Assembly: GCA_023249635.1 (NCBI GenBank)
Contig: JAHFCH010000041.1
Location: 1 to 37,523, forward strand
Length of the DNA: 37,523 bases
Reading direction: 5' to 3'
DNA from: Fibrobacterota bacterium
GTDB lineage: Bacteria; Fibrobacterota; Fibrobacteria; UBA11236
Positions 21,721 to 29,703 of the stretch are shown here, one piece after another (position 1 is the first letter of the stretch; every line of letters starts with the position of its first letter). The notes beneath the pieces were generated by a model. The model did not search any database and had not been told where the DNA came from. It saw only the letters and a list, made by a program, of their open reading frames with translations. The translations under genes and the position numbers were made by a program.

Positions 21721-23513
21721 TGCGCTTGCTCCGCATGGCGGTAGGCCTGGCGGGCGCACTTGGGGCGGCCCTGTCCGCTGCCGATTTGCTGGAGCTGGAT
21801 TCGGTCCGGGCGCTGATGCTGGACCCCAACAATGTGAGCCAGCGCGACATCTCCATGCTGCCTCCCTCGGCCAAACCCGATGCTTTCCGGCTTTCCCGGG
21901 TGGAATCCGTGCTGCGCGAGCCTTTCCGCCTGGAGGGGGTAACCGCGGAGATACTGTCGCGCACGGCCCAGGCATCCGGCAGACTGCCGGTCCACCCCGA
22001 TTCCCTGTGGCCTCTGTTGGATGCGCCGGTTTCCGCGGCTCCCGTCGACAGCTTCCGCCCCGAGCGGGACTTCGCGGAGATCAAATCCGGACTCAAGGAG
22101 CATCAGGCCGGCCTTACCCCTGAGGAGGCCGCCTTCTTATACCGGGAGGCCCCGGGACTTTTCCTCCAGGAAGAGGAAGACACCACCCGGACCCCGGTCG
22201 AGAACGAATTGCAACGCCAGGCGGATGACGCGCGTTCGCACCGCATCATGGAACTCGCGGGCCGACTGCGCCGCGAAGGGCTATCGCGGGCGGCCGCCGC
22301 GGCCTGGAGATTGCAGACCTGGCTGATCGGGGAAGTGCGCGCGGGCCGCGCCAAGGAAGCCGGGGCGCGTCTTAAGGCCGAGGGCGGCAAGGATTTCCCC
22401 GTCAAGGTGGGTGGACCGGGAGCGGACCGGTACACGGTTGGGCAGGGGATATGGATCGATCCCGGCGGCGATGATGAGTACCTCTTCAAGGGGCCGGGCA
22501 AACCGGGTTCCTTCACCCTGGTGGTGGACGGGGGCGGCGACGATCTGTACCTCTCCAAGGACAGCCTCCATCTGGGGGCGGGTAACCTGGGGGTTTCCCT
22601 GATCGCGGACTTGGCCGGCGCGGACCGTTATCTGGGGTCCAATTTCGCCTGGGCCGCGGGTCTGTTCGGGTACGCCTCCCTGTTCGACGCGGCCGGTCAC
22701 GATGCCTACGAGGGCCGCTGCGCCTCGCTGGGGTTCGGCTTCTTCGGCATGGGCATTCTCCAGGACGAAAGCGGCAACGACATGTATTCCGCCAGCCTCA
22801 TGTCCCAAGGGGCGGGCTCCACGCGGGGACTGGGCGCCATCCTGGACCGTGCCGGCGATGACCGCTACCTGGCGCGGCCGACCTTCAAGGATGATCTCCG
22901 TTATTCGGATCATTACATCCAGATGGTGCAGGGCTTCGCCACCGGCTTCTCCCCGGATTTCGGCGGCGGCATCGGGCTGCTGCGCGACGGCGGCGGCAAC
23001 GACGTTTACCTGGCGGATATCTTCGGGCAGGGATCCGGTTATTGGTACGCCCTGGGTCTGCTCATCGACGAGGCCGGGGACGATCGCTATGCGGCCCACC
23101 AATACGCCCAGGGGGCCGGGGTGCACATCGCCATCGGCGCCCTGCTCGATTTCGGCGGCAATGATCAGCACGCCTCCAAGGGCGTGAGCCAGGGATGCGG
23201 GCACGATTTCGGCTGGGGCTACCTGTACGACCGTAGCGGCGATGATACCTATCTGGCGACGGACATGAGCCAGGGAGGCGGCAGCGCCAACGGCTTGGGC
23301 ATATTGCAGGACGGCGCCGGCAACGATTTCTACACCACGGTGAATCCGGAGATGGCGCTGGGGCATGCCGACCTGCGGCGCGACCGCGGCAGCTTCGGCT
23401 TCTTCCTGGACCGGGGCGGCAAGGACAAGTACACGCGGCCGCGCAGCGATGGCGCGGCCTGGCGGGTATCCAACGGAAAGACCAAGGGAAATGGCTTTGG
23501 GCTGGATCGCTGA
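21720..23513 (+). CDS. Secreted Asp/Gly-rich 26-residue tandem-repeat protein
   Basis: The 597-residue protein has a short Sec signal peptide (MRLLRMAVGLAGALGAALSA), a helical region (about 25-225) and then about 12 tandem repeats of roughly 26 residues (230-585). The consensus is L-x-D-x-x-G-x-D-x-Y, then a small-residue stretch such as SQGAG, then a glycine-rich strand; examples are LIDEAGDDRY, LYDRSGDDTY and LQDGAGNDFY. The periodicity and acidic loops suggest a right-handed beta-helix or similar solenoid binding calcium or carbohydrate at the surface. That fold is inferred; I do not recognise a named family. Its ATG shares a base with the stop of the SEC-C gene, so the two are coupled, and the HEAT-like gene follows 13 nt later. 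Confidence 0.85.
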   Translation: MRLLRMAVGLAGALGAALSAADLLELDSVRALMLDPNNVSQRDISMLPPSAKPDAFRLSRVESVLREPFRLEGVTAEILSRTAQASGRLPVHPDSLWPLLDAPVSAAPVDSFRPERDFAEIKSGLKEHQAGLTPEEAAFLYREAPGLFLQEEEDTTRTPVENELQRQADDARSHRIMELAGRLRREGLSRAAAAAWRLQTWLIGEVRAGRAKEAGARLKAEGGKDFPVKVGGPGADRYTVGQGIWIDPGGDDEYLFKGPGKPGSFTLVVDGGGDDLYLSKDSLHLGAGNLGVSLIADLAGADRYLGSNFAWAAGLFGYASLFDAAGHDAYEGRCASLGFGFFGMGILQDESGNDMYSASLMSQGAGSTRGLGAILDRAGDDRYLARPTFKDDLRYSDHYIQMVQGFATGFSPDFGGGIGLLRDGGGNDVYLADIFGQGSGYWYALGLLIDEAGDDRYAAHQYAQGAGVHIAIGALLDFGGNDQHASKGVSQGCGHDFGWGYLYDRSGDDTYLATDMSQGGGSANGLGILQDGAGNDFYTTVNPEMALGHADLRRDRGSFGFFLDRGGKDKYTRPRSDGAAWRVSNGKTKGNGFGLDR

Positions 23514-23526
23514 ATATATCCTGAGG

Positions 23527-24393
23527 ATGCGGACGGGCTTGGCGGTTCTCGCCGCCATTGCGCTATGCTGCCCGGTTACGGCCGCAACGTCCGTGGACGC
23601 GCCTGCGCCCGCCTTCAAATTCACGCCGCCCGCGCTCACGCGCCAGGACTCGCTCTTCCTCGCGGCCGCTACCGGCGAACCCCGTTTCCAATCCATCCGG
23701 GATTCCGCGCAGCAAATCCTTGTTGCCGAGGATACCCTTACCCTCGATTACCTGATCGCCAAGCGTCTCACCGGCCAGACTCCGCGTCAGCGCCATTACG
23801 TGGAAACCCTTTTCAAGGCCGTCTCCGATTCGGGCCGGCGCCCCTGGCCCGTGGCCCGCCTGGGCGCCGCCCTGCCGGTTTCCCCGGACAGCGTGAAGGC
23901 GCAACTGTTGCACATCGGATCGGAACTGGGCGATTCCGCCTTCCTCAAGGTGGCGCGTATCTACCTGGAAGCCGACAGCGCCGAAGTGCGCAAGAACGCG
24001 GTGCGCAGTCTGGGTGCGTACCCTTCTCCCGCCAACGCCGCCATCCTGGTCACGGGACTGGAAAAGACCCATGACCTGGAACTGGCCGAGCGGCTGTGGT
24101 CCCTAGGCAGGCAGGAGGGCTTCAAGGAATGGGTCAAGGTGCTGCCTTACCTCAAGGATGCGAACCTGTACAACCGCGAGCTGGCGCGGCGCATCGTGGC
24201 GGCCTCTTGCGTCGATTGGTCCAATGTCGAGAAGCTCGCCCCCGCCGATATGGATGATGATCTGCGCTTGGAATGGATTCTGATGGCGGAAGAATCGCCC
24301 GGCCTCTCCGCCAAGATCTGGGTGCGGAAAAACGTACCCCTGCTTTCGCCCGCCCGTATGAAATTCATCGGATCCGCGCTTAGGCTGCAATAG
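23527..24393 (+). CDS. Secreted HEAT-like repeat protein
   Basis: The 288-residue protein has a signal peptide (MRTGLAVLAAIALCCPVTAAT) and then alpha-helical repeats. DSAEVRKNAVRSLGAYPSPANAAILVTGL is a typical HEAT-type repeat (about 155-185), with similar segments before and after it. HEAT proteins are scaffolds; this one should be periplasmic. An in-frame ATG at 23491 (MALGWIAEYILRMRTG) would overlap the previous gene and is an alternative start. TGAGG directly precedes the chosen ATG. The gene completes the unit SEC-C, repeat protein, HEAT protein. No partner function is known. Confidence 0.78.
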   Translation: MRTGLAVLAAIALCCPVTAATSVDAPAPAFKFTPPALTRQDSLFLAAATGEPRFQSIRDSAQQILVAEDTLTLDYLIAKRLTGQTPRQRHYVETLFKAVSDSGRRPWPVARLGAALPVSPDSVKAQLLHIGSELGDSAFLKVARIYLEADSAEVRKNAVRSLGAYPSPANAAILVTGLEKTHDLELAERLWSLGRQEGFKEWVKVLPYLKDANLYNRELARRIVAASCVDWSNVEKLAPADMDDDLRLEWILMAEESPGLSAKIWVRKNVPLLSPARMKFIGSALRLQ

Positions 24394-24471
24394 CCGATCC
24401 GCCTCCAATTCCTCCAGCCCGCCCCGGGAAATAGGCTAAAACAGCGCTTTCTGGCGGTATCCGGCAGGATG

Positions 24472-24477
24472 TATAAT
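24472..24477 (+). promoter_or_regulatory. Candidate -10 (TATAAT) of the glutamate dehydrogenase gene
   Basis: A perfect TATAAT lies 54 nt before the ATG at 24532. The -35 region is poor (TTCTGG at 24449-24454 with 17 nt spacing). The 24394-24471 gap has no other feature. Confidence 0.5.
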
Positions 24478-24531
24478 ATGGGAGAAGTCCCGGCGCCGCG
24501 CAAGTCGCGGCGGGACAACCGGAAAGGCCCA

Positions 24532-25788
24532 ATGATCCAATCGACCGTAAAACTCACCCCCTTCGGCGCCGTCAACGCGCGCGTGAATCGCGCCTCGGAT
24601 CTTCTTGGCATCAAGGAAAACTACCGGCGGCTGCTGACGACTTGTTGGCGCGAGGTCAAGGTTTCCTTGCCGTTCACCGACGACAAGGGCGAGATGAACG
24701 TGTATGAAGGCTACCGCGTACAGCATAACGGCGTGCGCGGCCCATACAAGGGCGGCGTGCGCTTCCATCCGGAAGTGGATCTGGACGAGGTGAAGGCCCT
24801 GGCCTCCTTGATGACCTGGAAATGCGCTATCGTGAACATCCCTTTCGGCGGGGCCAAAGGCGGCATCAACGTCGATCCGTCCAAGCTTTCCGAACGCGAA
24901 TTGCAATCCCTCTCCCGCCGTTTCATGATGAGCGTGAAGCAGATGGTGGGGCCCTACAAGGACATCATGGCGCCGGACGTGGGCACCAATCCCAAGGTAA
25001 TGGGTTGGATGATGGATGCCTACCATCAGGTGCATGGGTATTCCCCCGCCATCGTGACGGGTAAACCGGTGACCTTGGGCGGCTCGCCCGATCGCCTTGA
25101 CGCCACCGGCCTGGGGGTCGCCATGATAACGCGGCGCATCCTCGAAGAGCGTAAGGAATTCCTGAGCGGCAAAAGCGTCGTGCTGCAAGGTTTCGGCAAC
25201 GTGGGCAGCTTCGCCGCGCTCCACCTGCACCGCATGAGCGCCAAGGTGGTTGCCGTCGGTGACGTAACCGGCGTGGTACGCGATGCGAATGGTATCGACG
25301 TGGAGAAGCTGATGGCCCATTTCGAGGCCAAGCGCACCCTGGCGGGCTTTAACGAAGGGGAATTCTCGTCCCGCGAGCAACTCGACGTGCTGACCCTGCC
25401 TTGCGATATCCTGGTCCCGGCCGCCCTGGGGCACGTGATCCATTCCGGCAACATGGATAAGATCAAGGCGCGTTACATCATTGAAGGCGCCAACGGCCCG
25501 GTCACGCCGGAAGCCGACGAATACCTGAACAAGCAGGGAATCATCGTGGTGCCGGACATCCTGGCCAATGCGGGCGGCGTGGTGGGTTCGTACTTCGAAT
25601 GGGCCCAGAACATCCAGGTGCATAGCTGGGAGCGTACGACCACCAAGCTGGAGTTGGATAAGTTCATGTCGGCGGCGCTGGCCGGGGTTTCGAGCGCGGC
25701 CAAGAAGTTCAACATCAACTACCGCGAGGCGGCTTTCGTGGTGGGCGTGGATCGCGTCTACCAGGCGGCCGTGGCCCGCGGCCACTAG
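24532..25788 (+). CDS. gdhA: Glutamate dehydrogenase (Glu/Leu/Phe/Val family)
   Basis: The enzyme interconverts glutamate and 2-oxoglutarate plus ammonia with NAD(P). The 418-residue protein has the substrate site GPYKGGVRFHP (K73), LMTWKCA (K97), catalytic PFGGAKGGI (K109), APDVGTNPKVMGWM and the dinucleotide-binding GFGNVGSFAA. The C-terminal ILANAGGVVGSYFEW also fits. Length and motifs match the short hexameric type (GudB/RocG-like). Coenzyme choice cannot be read safely. The start at 24532 follows GGAAAGG by 4 nt; the extension to 24469 is not conserved. It converges with the envelope gene at 25848-26468; no clear terminator was found in the 59-nt gap. Confidence 0.95.
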   Translation: MIQSTVKLTPFGAVNARVNRASDLLGIKENYRRLLTTCWREVKVSLPFTDDKGEMNVYEGYRVQHNGVRGPYKGGVRFHPEVDLDEVKALASLMTWKCAIVNIPFGGAKGGINVDPSKLSERELQSLSRRFMMSVKQMVGPYKDIMAPDVGTNPKVMGWMMDAYHQVHGYSPAIVTGKPVTLGGSPDRLDATGLGVAMITRRILEERKEFLSGKSVVLQGFGNVGSFAALHLHRMSAKVVAVGDVTGVVRDANGIDVEKLMAHFEAKRTLAGFNEGEFSSREQLDVLTLPCDILVPAALGHVIHSGNMDKIKARYIIEGANGPVTPEADEYLNKQGIIVVPDILANAGGVVGSYFEWAQNIQVHSWERTTTKLELDKFMSAALAGVSSAAKKFNINYREAAFVVGVDRVYQAAVARGH

Positions 25789-25847
25789 TCGCGTACGAGG
25801 TTGGGCGCGGACGCGGGCGCGCGCATGGCGGCCCGCTATCCGGTTGT

Positions 25848-26468
25848 TTACGGTAGGATGTAGAAGAAGTTGGCCCCGATGGTGATGATCACCAACTCGG
25901 AGCGGCCCGGCAGGTGCCCGCCGAGGAAGCGGGTCATATCCAAAGCCAGATCAAGACCGAATGGCTGCGTGTCGAAGGGCATCCAGTATTTCCCCAAGGT
26001 GAGCGTGCCGTACGGTTTCATGCCGGCCTTGACGCCTTCGAAGTCATAGGCGAAATATCCCCCGATGGTCAGCCCGAAGTATTCCGAATTGCGGATGGGC
26101 TCCGCATCCTCGTCCCCGAGCCACAGCTTGCGTAGGTTGAGGCCCGCCTGCGGCAGGAAGTCGTAGCTGGTCACCGCGTCCTGGGGCCGGATGCGCGCCT
26201 GCAGGCCCAGTTGCCAGGCGCCCGGCAGATCGCGGTAACATCCGAGTTGCGGGATGAAACCCAGATCGCTGCCGATCGGCAGGGCCACTCCGCCTTCGAC
26301 CATGGTTTCCAGTTTGGTCTTGGCCGGGGCATCGTCCAGGGCGGGCATGGTATCCTCGCAAACCGCCCGCAACGGGAGTAGAAGGCAGGCGGCGGCCAGG
26401 ACGCGTAAGGCTAAGGCGGCGGAGGCGATCGGCCGAAAGCGATGGGCGCCGGGATAGGGTAGAGGCAT
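25848..26468 (-). CDS. Putative exported outer-membrane-like protein
   Basis: I do not recognise a family. The 206-residue product has a signal peptide with a long basic start (RFRPIASAALALRVLAAACLLLPLRA, cleavage probably near AVC-EDT). The mature part alternates hydrophobic and polar residues in several strands, for example EYFGLTIGGYFAYDF, YGTLTLGKYWMPF and LVIITIGANFFYIL. The C-terminal strand is aromatic, as in small outer-membrane beta barrels, and a barrel is the most likely fold. It begins 25 nt after the DHOD-family gene ends, so the two are probably co-transcribed. No functional clue comes from this pairing. Confidence 0.65.
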   Translation of the reverse strand: MPLPYPGAHRFRPIASAALALRVLAAACLLLPLRAVCEDTMPALDDAPAKTKLETMVEGGVALPIGSDLGFIPQLGCYRDLPGAWQLGLQARIRPQDAVTSYDFLPQAGLNLRKLWLGDEDAEPIRNSEYFGLTIGGYFAYDFEGVKAGMKPYGTLTLGKYWMPFDTQPFGLDLALDMTRFLGGHLPGRSELVIITIGANFFYILP

Positions 26469-26493
26469 GCGGTGGGTCGGGGAGGGGACGGCC

Positions 26494-27675
26494 TCAGGCC
26501 GTAGGCGCGTATCCGTCCAGGCTCTGGATGCCGCGGGCGCGCATGGCTTCCAGCAATTCCCGGTTCATCTTGCGCACGGCGTTCCAGCGGTAGGCGATGA
26601 CCGTGTAGCATTGCACGGCGTCCGCGCCGGCATCGAGCAAATCGAGCACCTTGGAACCATGGTCCACTCCGCCGCAGGCGAAGATGGCGAGCTTGGGCAA
26701 CTGACGCCGGATGTATTGCACCGCCGGCAAGGTGTTCTTGTACAGGATGCGGCCGGATAAGCCGCCCTTGCCTTCGGATCCCGTCACGGGCATGATTTCC
26801 GATTCCGGCGTGCTCATGCGCAGATAGCGGGCCTTGTCGCTGGGGAAGGTATTGAACAGTACCAGCCCGGTTACCCCCGCATCGGAGATGATCTGGAGGT
26901 TGGCGTCGAGGGCGCGGGCGGAGAGATCCGGGGACAGCTTCACCAGTACGGCCTTCTTGGGGGCCAGTCCCTTGCGGGCTTCCATGATCTCGTGCAGCAG
27001 TTCGGCCAGGAAGGCTTCCTGCGTGTCCATGCGGTTCTCGCCCGTGTTGGGGCAGCTCACGTTGAGCTCGATATAGTCGGCGGCGCGATAGGCGCGGCGG
27101 AAGGTCGCGAGCACTTCGGCTATCTTGGCATCGGGTTCCTCGATGCCGGGAGTATCGGCTACGCTGATGCCGAGTACCATCTTGCGGCGATGGCATTTGC
27201 CCAAGGCTTTGTCCACCTCGGTGGCGATGGCCTCGATGCCGGGATTGTTGAGGCCCATGGAATTGCTCATGGAACGATCGGCCGGGAACATGCGCATGCG
27301 CGGGCGGAAGGGATTGCCTTCGCGGGCCTCACGGGTGGCCGAGCCCACCGAGACGGCGCCGAAGCCCATGCCGGCGTACGCGGCGAGATGGTTGGCGTGC
27401 TTGTTGCCGCCGGCGGCGAGCATGATGGGGCTGGCCAGGGTCAACGGCACGCTGCGATCCTGGAAGCGGATGGTCTTCTCCAGATCCAGATTCGGGCGGG
27501 CATGCGGCGGTATGGCATCGGCCATGGCGGCATAGGTGGCGAACAGGTTATGCCGGGTCTCCGGGTTCCGGACCATGCGTTTGATGGTTTCCAGGAGGAG
27601 ATCACCAGGGCCGCGGCGGTAGTCATGATGGACCACGCCTTGGCTTCGCTGTTCGATTTTAAGGGTATCTGACAT
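26494..27675 (-). CDS. Dihydroorotate dehydrogenase-family flavoenzyme
   Basis: The 393-residue protein is a FMN TIM barrel of the dihydroorotate dehydrogenase (PyrD) family: LASPIMLAAGGNKHANHLAAYAGMGFGAVSVGS, the active-site loop IELNVSCPNTGENR, VKLSPDL, VLFNTF, KGGLSGRILYK and ACGGVDHGSKVLDLLDAGADAVQCYTVIAYR. The active-site base is a cysteine (SCPN), as in class 1 and related enzymes, while the N-terminal extension recalls class 2. The classical orotate-binding residues were not all identified, so another DHOD-superfamily reaction is possible and no pyrD symbol is given. The start ATG 27675 fits; the frame extends to 27729 but that overlaps the promoter. GGAAG precedes the ATG. Confidence 0.85.
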   Translation of the reverse strand: MSDTLKIEQRSQGVVHHDYRRGPGDLLLETIKRMVRNPETRHNLFATYAAMADAIPPHARPNLDLEKTIRFQDRSVPLTLASPIMLAAGGNKHANHLAAYAGMGFGAVSVGSATREAREGNPFRPRMRMFPADRSMSNSMGLNNPGIEAIATEVDKALGKCHRRKMVLGISVADTPGIEEPDAKIAEVLATFRRAYRAADYIELNVSCPNTGENRMDTQEAFLAELLHEIMEARKGLAPKKAVLVKLSPDLSARALDANLQIISDAGVTGLVLFNTFPSDKARYLRMSTPESEIMPVTGSEGKGGLSGRILYKNTLPAVQYIRRQLPKLAIFACGGVDHGSKVLDLLDAGADAVQCYTVIAYRWNAVRKMNRELLEAMRARGIQSLDGYAPTA

Positions 27676-27699
27676 GCTTCCGGTGTTGCCCACGTTGTA

Positions 27700-27729
27700 A
27701 CTATAAGGTAATAAACGCTCCCTGCGCAA
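27700..27729 (-). promoter_or_regulatory. Promoter of the DHOD-family gene
   Basis: On the minus strand TTGCGC (27724-27729), 18 nt, TATAGT (27700-27705). The start would be near 27693, with a leader of about 18 nt. Confidence 0.6.
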
Positions 27730-27808
27730 GGCGCCGCGGCCCTTAAGTTACCGGGCCGAACCCCAAGAAACGCTCACATGGATGGAGCAACGTGGCAGGG
27801 TCCTTTTT

Positions 27809-27816
27809 GCTAGATT
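27809..27816 (+). promoter_or_regulatory. Candidate extended -10 (GCTAGATT) of nfu
   Basis: TGC followed by TAGATT (27811-27816) resembles an extended -10 and lies 37 nt before the ATG at 27854. No -35 matches at 17 nt. It resembles the sequence before the SEC-C operon. Confidence 0.42.
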
Positions 27817-27853
27817 AGGAGTAGAACCCCGTATATCCTTGCGCGGCAACATC

Positions 27854-28447
27854 ATGGCCAAAGTACAGAAAACCTCCGAAACCCCAAACCCTCTAGCGAT
27901 CCGCTTCCATCTGGATTGCAAAGCGGTCGCATCGGGTTCGCGTTCCTACCCCGATCCCGAATCGGCGCAGGCGGATCGCGCCGCGGCCCGCTTGTTCTCC
28001 CTTCCTCACGTAACCTCGGTGTTCTACGTGGGCACCACGGTGACGGTGAACAAGGACGAGGATGGCGACTGGAACGAGATGATTACGCCCATCGCGGATA
28101 TCCTCGAGGAACTGATCGTGGCCCCCGATGAGCCCCAGGCGGAATCGGAAGAGGCCTTCGATCCTTATGCGGCCGGAGCGCATATCCAGCGTCCCGAGGA
28201 TTTCTTCAAGCTGACCCTGGAAGACCAGATGGGCCATCTCAACCGCATCTTCGACGAGATGGTGCGACCCGGCCTGGCCGGGGACGGCGGCGGTCTCGAG
28301 CTGATGGGCATCGAGGGCAGCACGGTACGCATCCATTACGAAGGCGCTTGCGGGAGCTGTCCCAGCGCCACCTCGGGCACTTTGATGTACATCGAGGGCG
28401 CGCTGCAAAAAAAAGCCCATCCCGAATTGACGGTCGCCACGTCATGA
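27854..28447 (+). CDS. Nfu-type iron-sulfur scaffold protein
   Basis: The 197-residue protein has two parts. Residues 10-95 match the Nfu N-terminal domain (TPNPLAIRFHLD...SLPHVTSVFYVGTTVTVNKD). Residues 120-190 are the NifU C-terminal domain, with GLAGDGGGLELMGI and the cluster-binding C166 and C169 in EGACGSCPSAT. Nfu proteins carry [4Fe-4S] clusters to target enzymes in the cytoplasm; aconitase, encoded in this window, is a usual recipient. The ATG at 27854 is preceded by a weak ribosome binding site. The frame extends to 27782 but homology starts here. Its stop overlaps the ATG of the next gene by three bases (ATGA), which is odd because that product is exported. Confidence 0.93.
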   Translation: MAKVQKTSETPNPLAIRFHLDCKAVASGSRSYPDPESAQADRAAARLFSLPHVTSVFYVGTTVTVNKDEDGDWNEMITPIADILEELIVAPDEPQAESEEAFDPYAAGAHIQRPEDFFKLTLEDQMGHLNRIFDEMVRPGLAGDGGGLELMGIEGSTVRIHYEGACGSCPSATSGTLMYIEGALQKKAHPELTVATS

Positions 28448-29703
28448 ACCCCCGGAGGTTCCCGCGCCGAGCGCGCGCAACCTCTGCTTTTCTGACGAGC
28501 CTATTCGCAGGCCTTTACTTTCTCCCTGCTTCCGCCAACGAAACCCTCAAGAACCTTCCCGCCGATTCGTGGTACCAGGCGCCCGGCACCAAGATGCGCG
28601 CGGTATGCGCGTCGGAGACGGAGTTCCCGACCATCCGCGGATCGGGCGGCTGCCATAACGTGATCGATGCCTGGGGCGGCGGCGCCTACGATGCGGGCCG
28701 CAAGCGGCTTTGGGTTTGGGGCGGCGGACACCAGGATTATTTCGGCAATGAGCTCTACGCCTTCGACATGGAAACCCTCAAGTGGGCGCGCATCACGGAT
28801 CCTTCCGCGATCACGACCGATAAGCTTTCCGCCGATCCCTTACCGGACGGCAACCCCATATCCAGGCATACCTACGACGGCCTCGCGTTCATCGGCCCGG
28901 CCGATCGGTTGTTCGCCTTCGGCGGATCCATGGCTGGCAACGGCTATGGCACCAGCGTCACCTGGGTTTTCGATCCGGTGGCGGGAAAATGGTCCAACCG
29001 GGTGCCTTCCGGCCAGGCCAACGTGCCCGCCACGGCTTGCTGCAACTTTACCGCCGAGTACGATGGCTTCACGAAGAAGGTGTATATGCGCGATCCCAAT
29101 TGGATCAGCGCCTACGATTTCGAGGCCAATGCCTGGACCCACATACGCGAGTGGTCGCATAGCTGGGGACCGGGCAAAGCCGTGATTGATGGCAAACGAC
29201 ATCTGCTTTTCACCCTCGGGTCGGAGGAATTCCTGGTCTACGACCTGGCGAAGCAAAGCGATGTGAGCGCGGAATGGAAGTCCACGGGGGGTGATTCGCT
29301 TTTGGCCGGTTATGGCGTGGGCGCCGCGTACGACGCCAAGACCGATCGTCTGGTGGGTTGGACGGGCGGCGGAGTGTACGCGATGGATTTACAGACTAAA
29401 GTCTGGAAGCGGATGTCCGGGGCCGGCGCCCCTGCGAAGCCTGCCCTCTCCGGCACCTTCGGCCGGTTCCGTTACGATGCGGAAGACAATGTGTTCGCGT
29501 TGGTGAACGGCGTGGATGAGGACGTATGGTTCTATAAGCTATCGGCAGGGAGCAACACGGGCCTGCGCGCGCCGGCCAGGCTGGCGCCGCCGCAAGCGAA
29601 GGTGGGGGGGCCGTTGCGTGCCGTTGATGGCCGCGCGCGTCGGGCCGCCCTTTCGCTTATCCGCTTTCCCCGTTCCCTTTCGCGTTCCCTGCCTCGGAAC
29701 TGA
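28444..29703 (+). CDS. Secreted Kelch-like beta-propeller protein
   Basis: The 419-residue protein has a signal peptide (about residues 1-33: basic RRFPRRAR, then AFLTSLFAGLYFLPASA). The mature part has Kelch-like blades with glycine pairs and Trp/Tyr at set positions: RKRLWVWGGGHQDYFGNELYAFDMETLKW, RLFAFGGSMAGNGYGTSVTWVFDPVAGKW and VYAMDLQTKVWKRM. A five- to seven-blade propeller is likely. The C-terminal tail contains LRAVDGRA followed by about 21 basic residues, shared with another exported protein at 35832-37385 and possibly a sorting signal. It is translationally coupled to nfu and converges with the permease gene, overlapping it by 47 bp at the end (29657-29703). Confidence 0.82.
   Translation: MNPRRFPRRARATSAFLTSLFAGLYFLPASANETLKNLPADSWYQAPGTKMRAVCASETEFPTIRGSGGCHNVIDAWGGGAYDAGRKRLWVWGGGHQDYFGNELYAFDMETLKWARITDPSAITTDKLSADPLPDGNPISRHTYDGLAFIGPADRLFAFGGSMAGNGYGTSVTWVFDPVAGKWSNRVPSGQANVPATACCNFTAEYDGFTKKVYMRDPNWISAYDFEANAWTHIREWSHSWGPGKAVIDGKRHLLFTLGSEEFLVYDLAKQSDVSAEWKSTGGDSLLAGYGVGAAYDAKTDRLVGWTGGGVYAMDLQTKVWKRMSGAGAPAKPALSGTFGRFRYDAEDNVFALVNGVDEDVWFYKLSAGSNTGLRAPARLAPPQAKVGGPLRAVDGRARRAALSLIRFPRSLSRSLPRN

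Noticed and set aside
22281-23696. Long minus-strand open frame opposite the repeat protein
   Set aside because: It mirrors the third-base GC bias of the plus-strand gene, has no start signal and no recognisable motifs; the plus strand has a signal peptide and clear repeats.
24436-25785. Long minus-strand open frame opposite glutamate dehydrogenase
   Set aside because: Antisense shadow of a conserved gene; its translation is histidine- and glycine-rich without family features.
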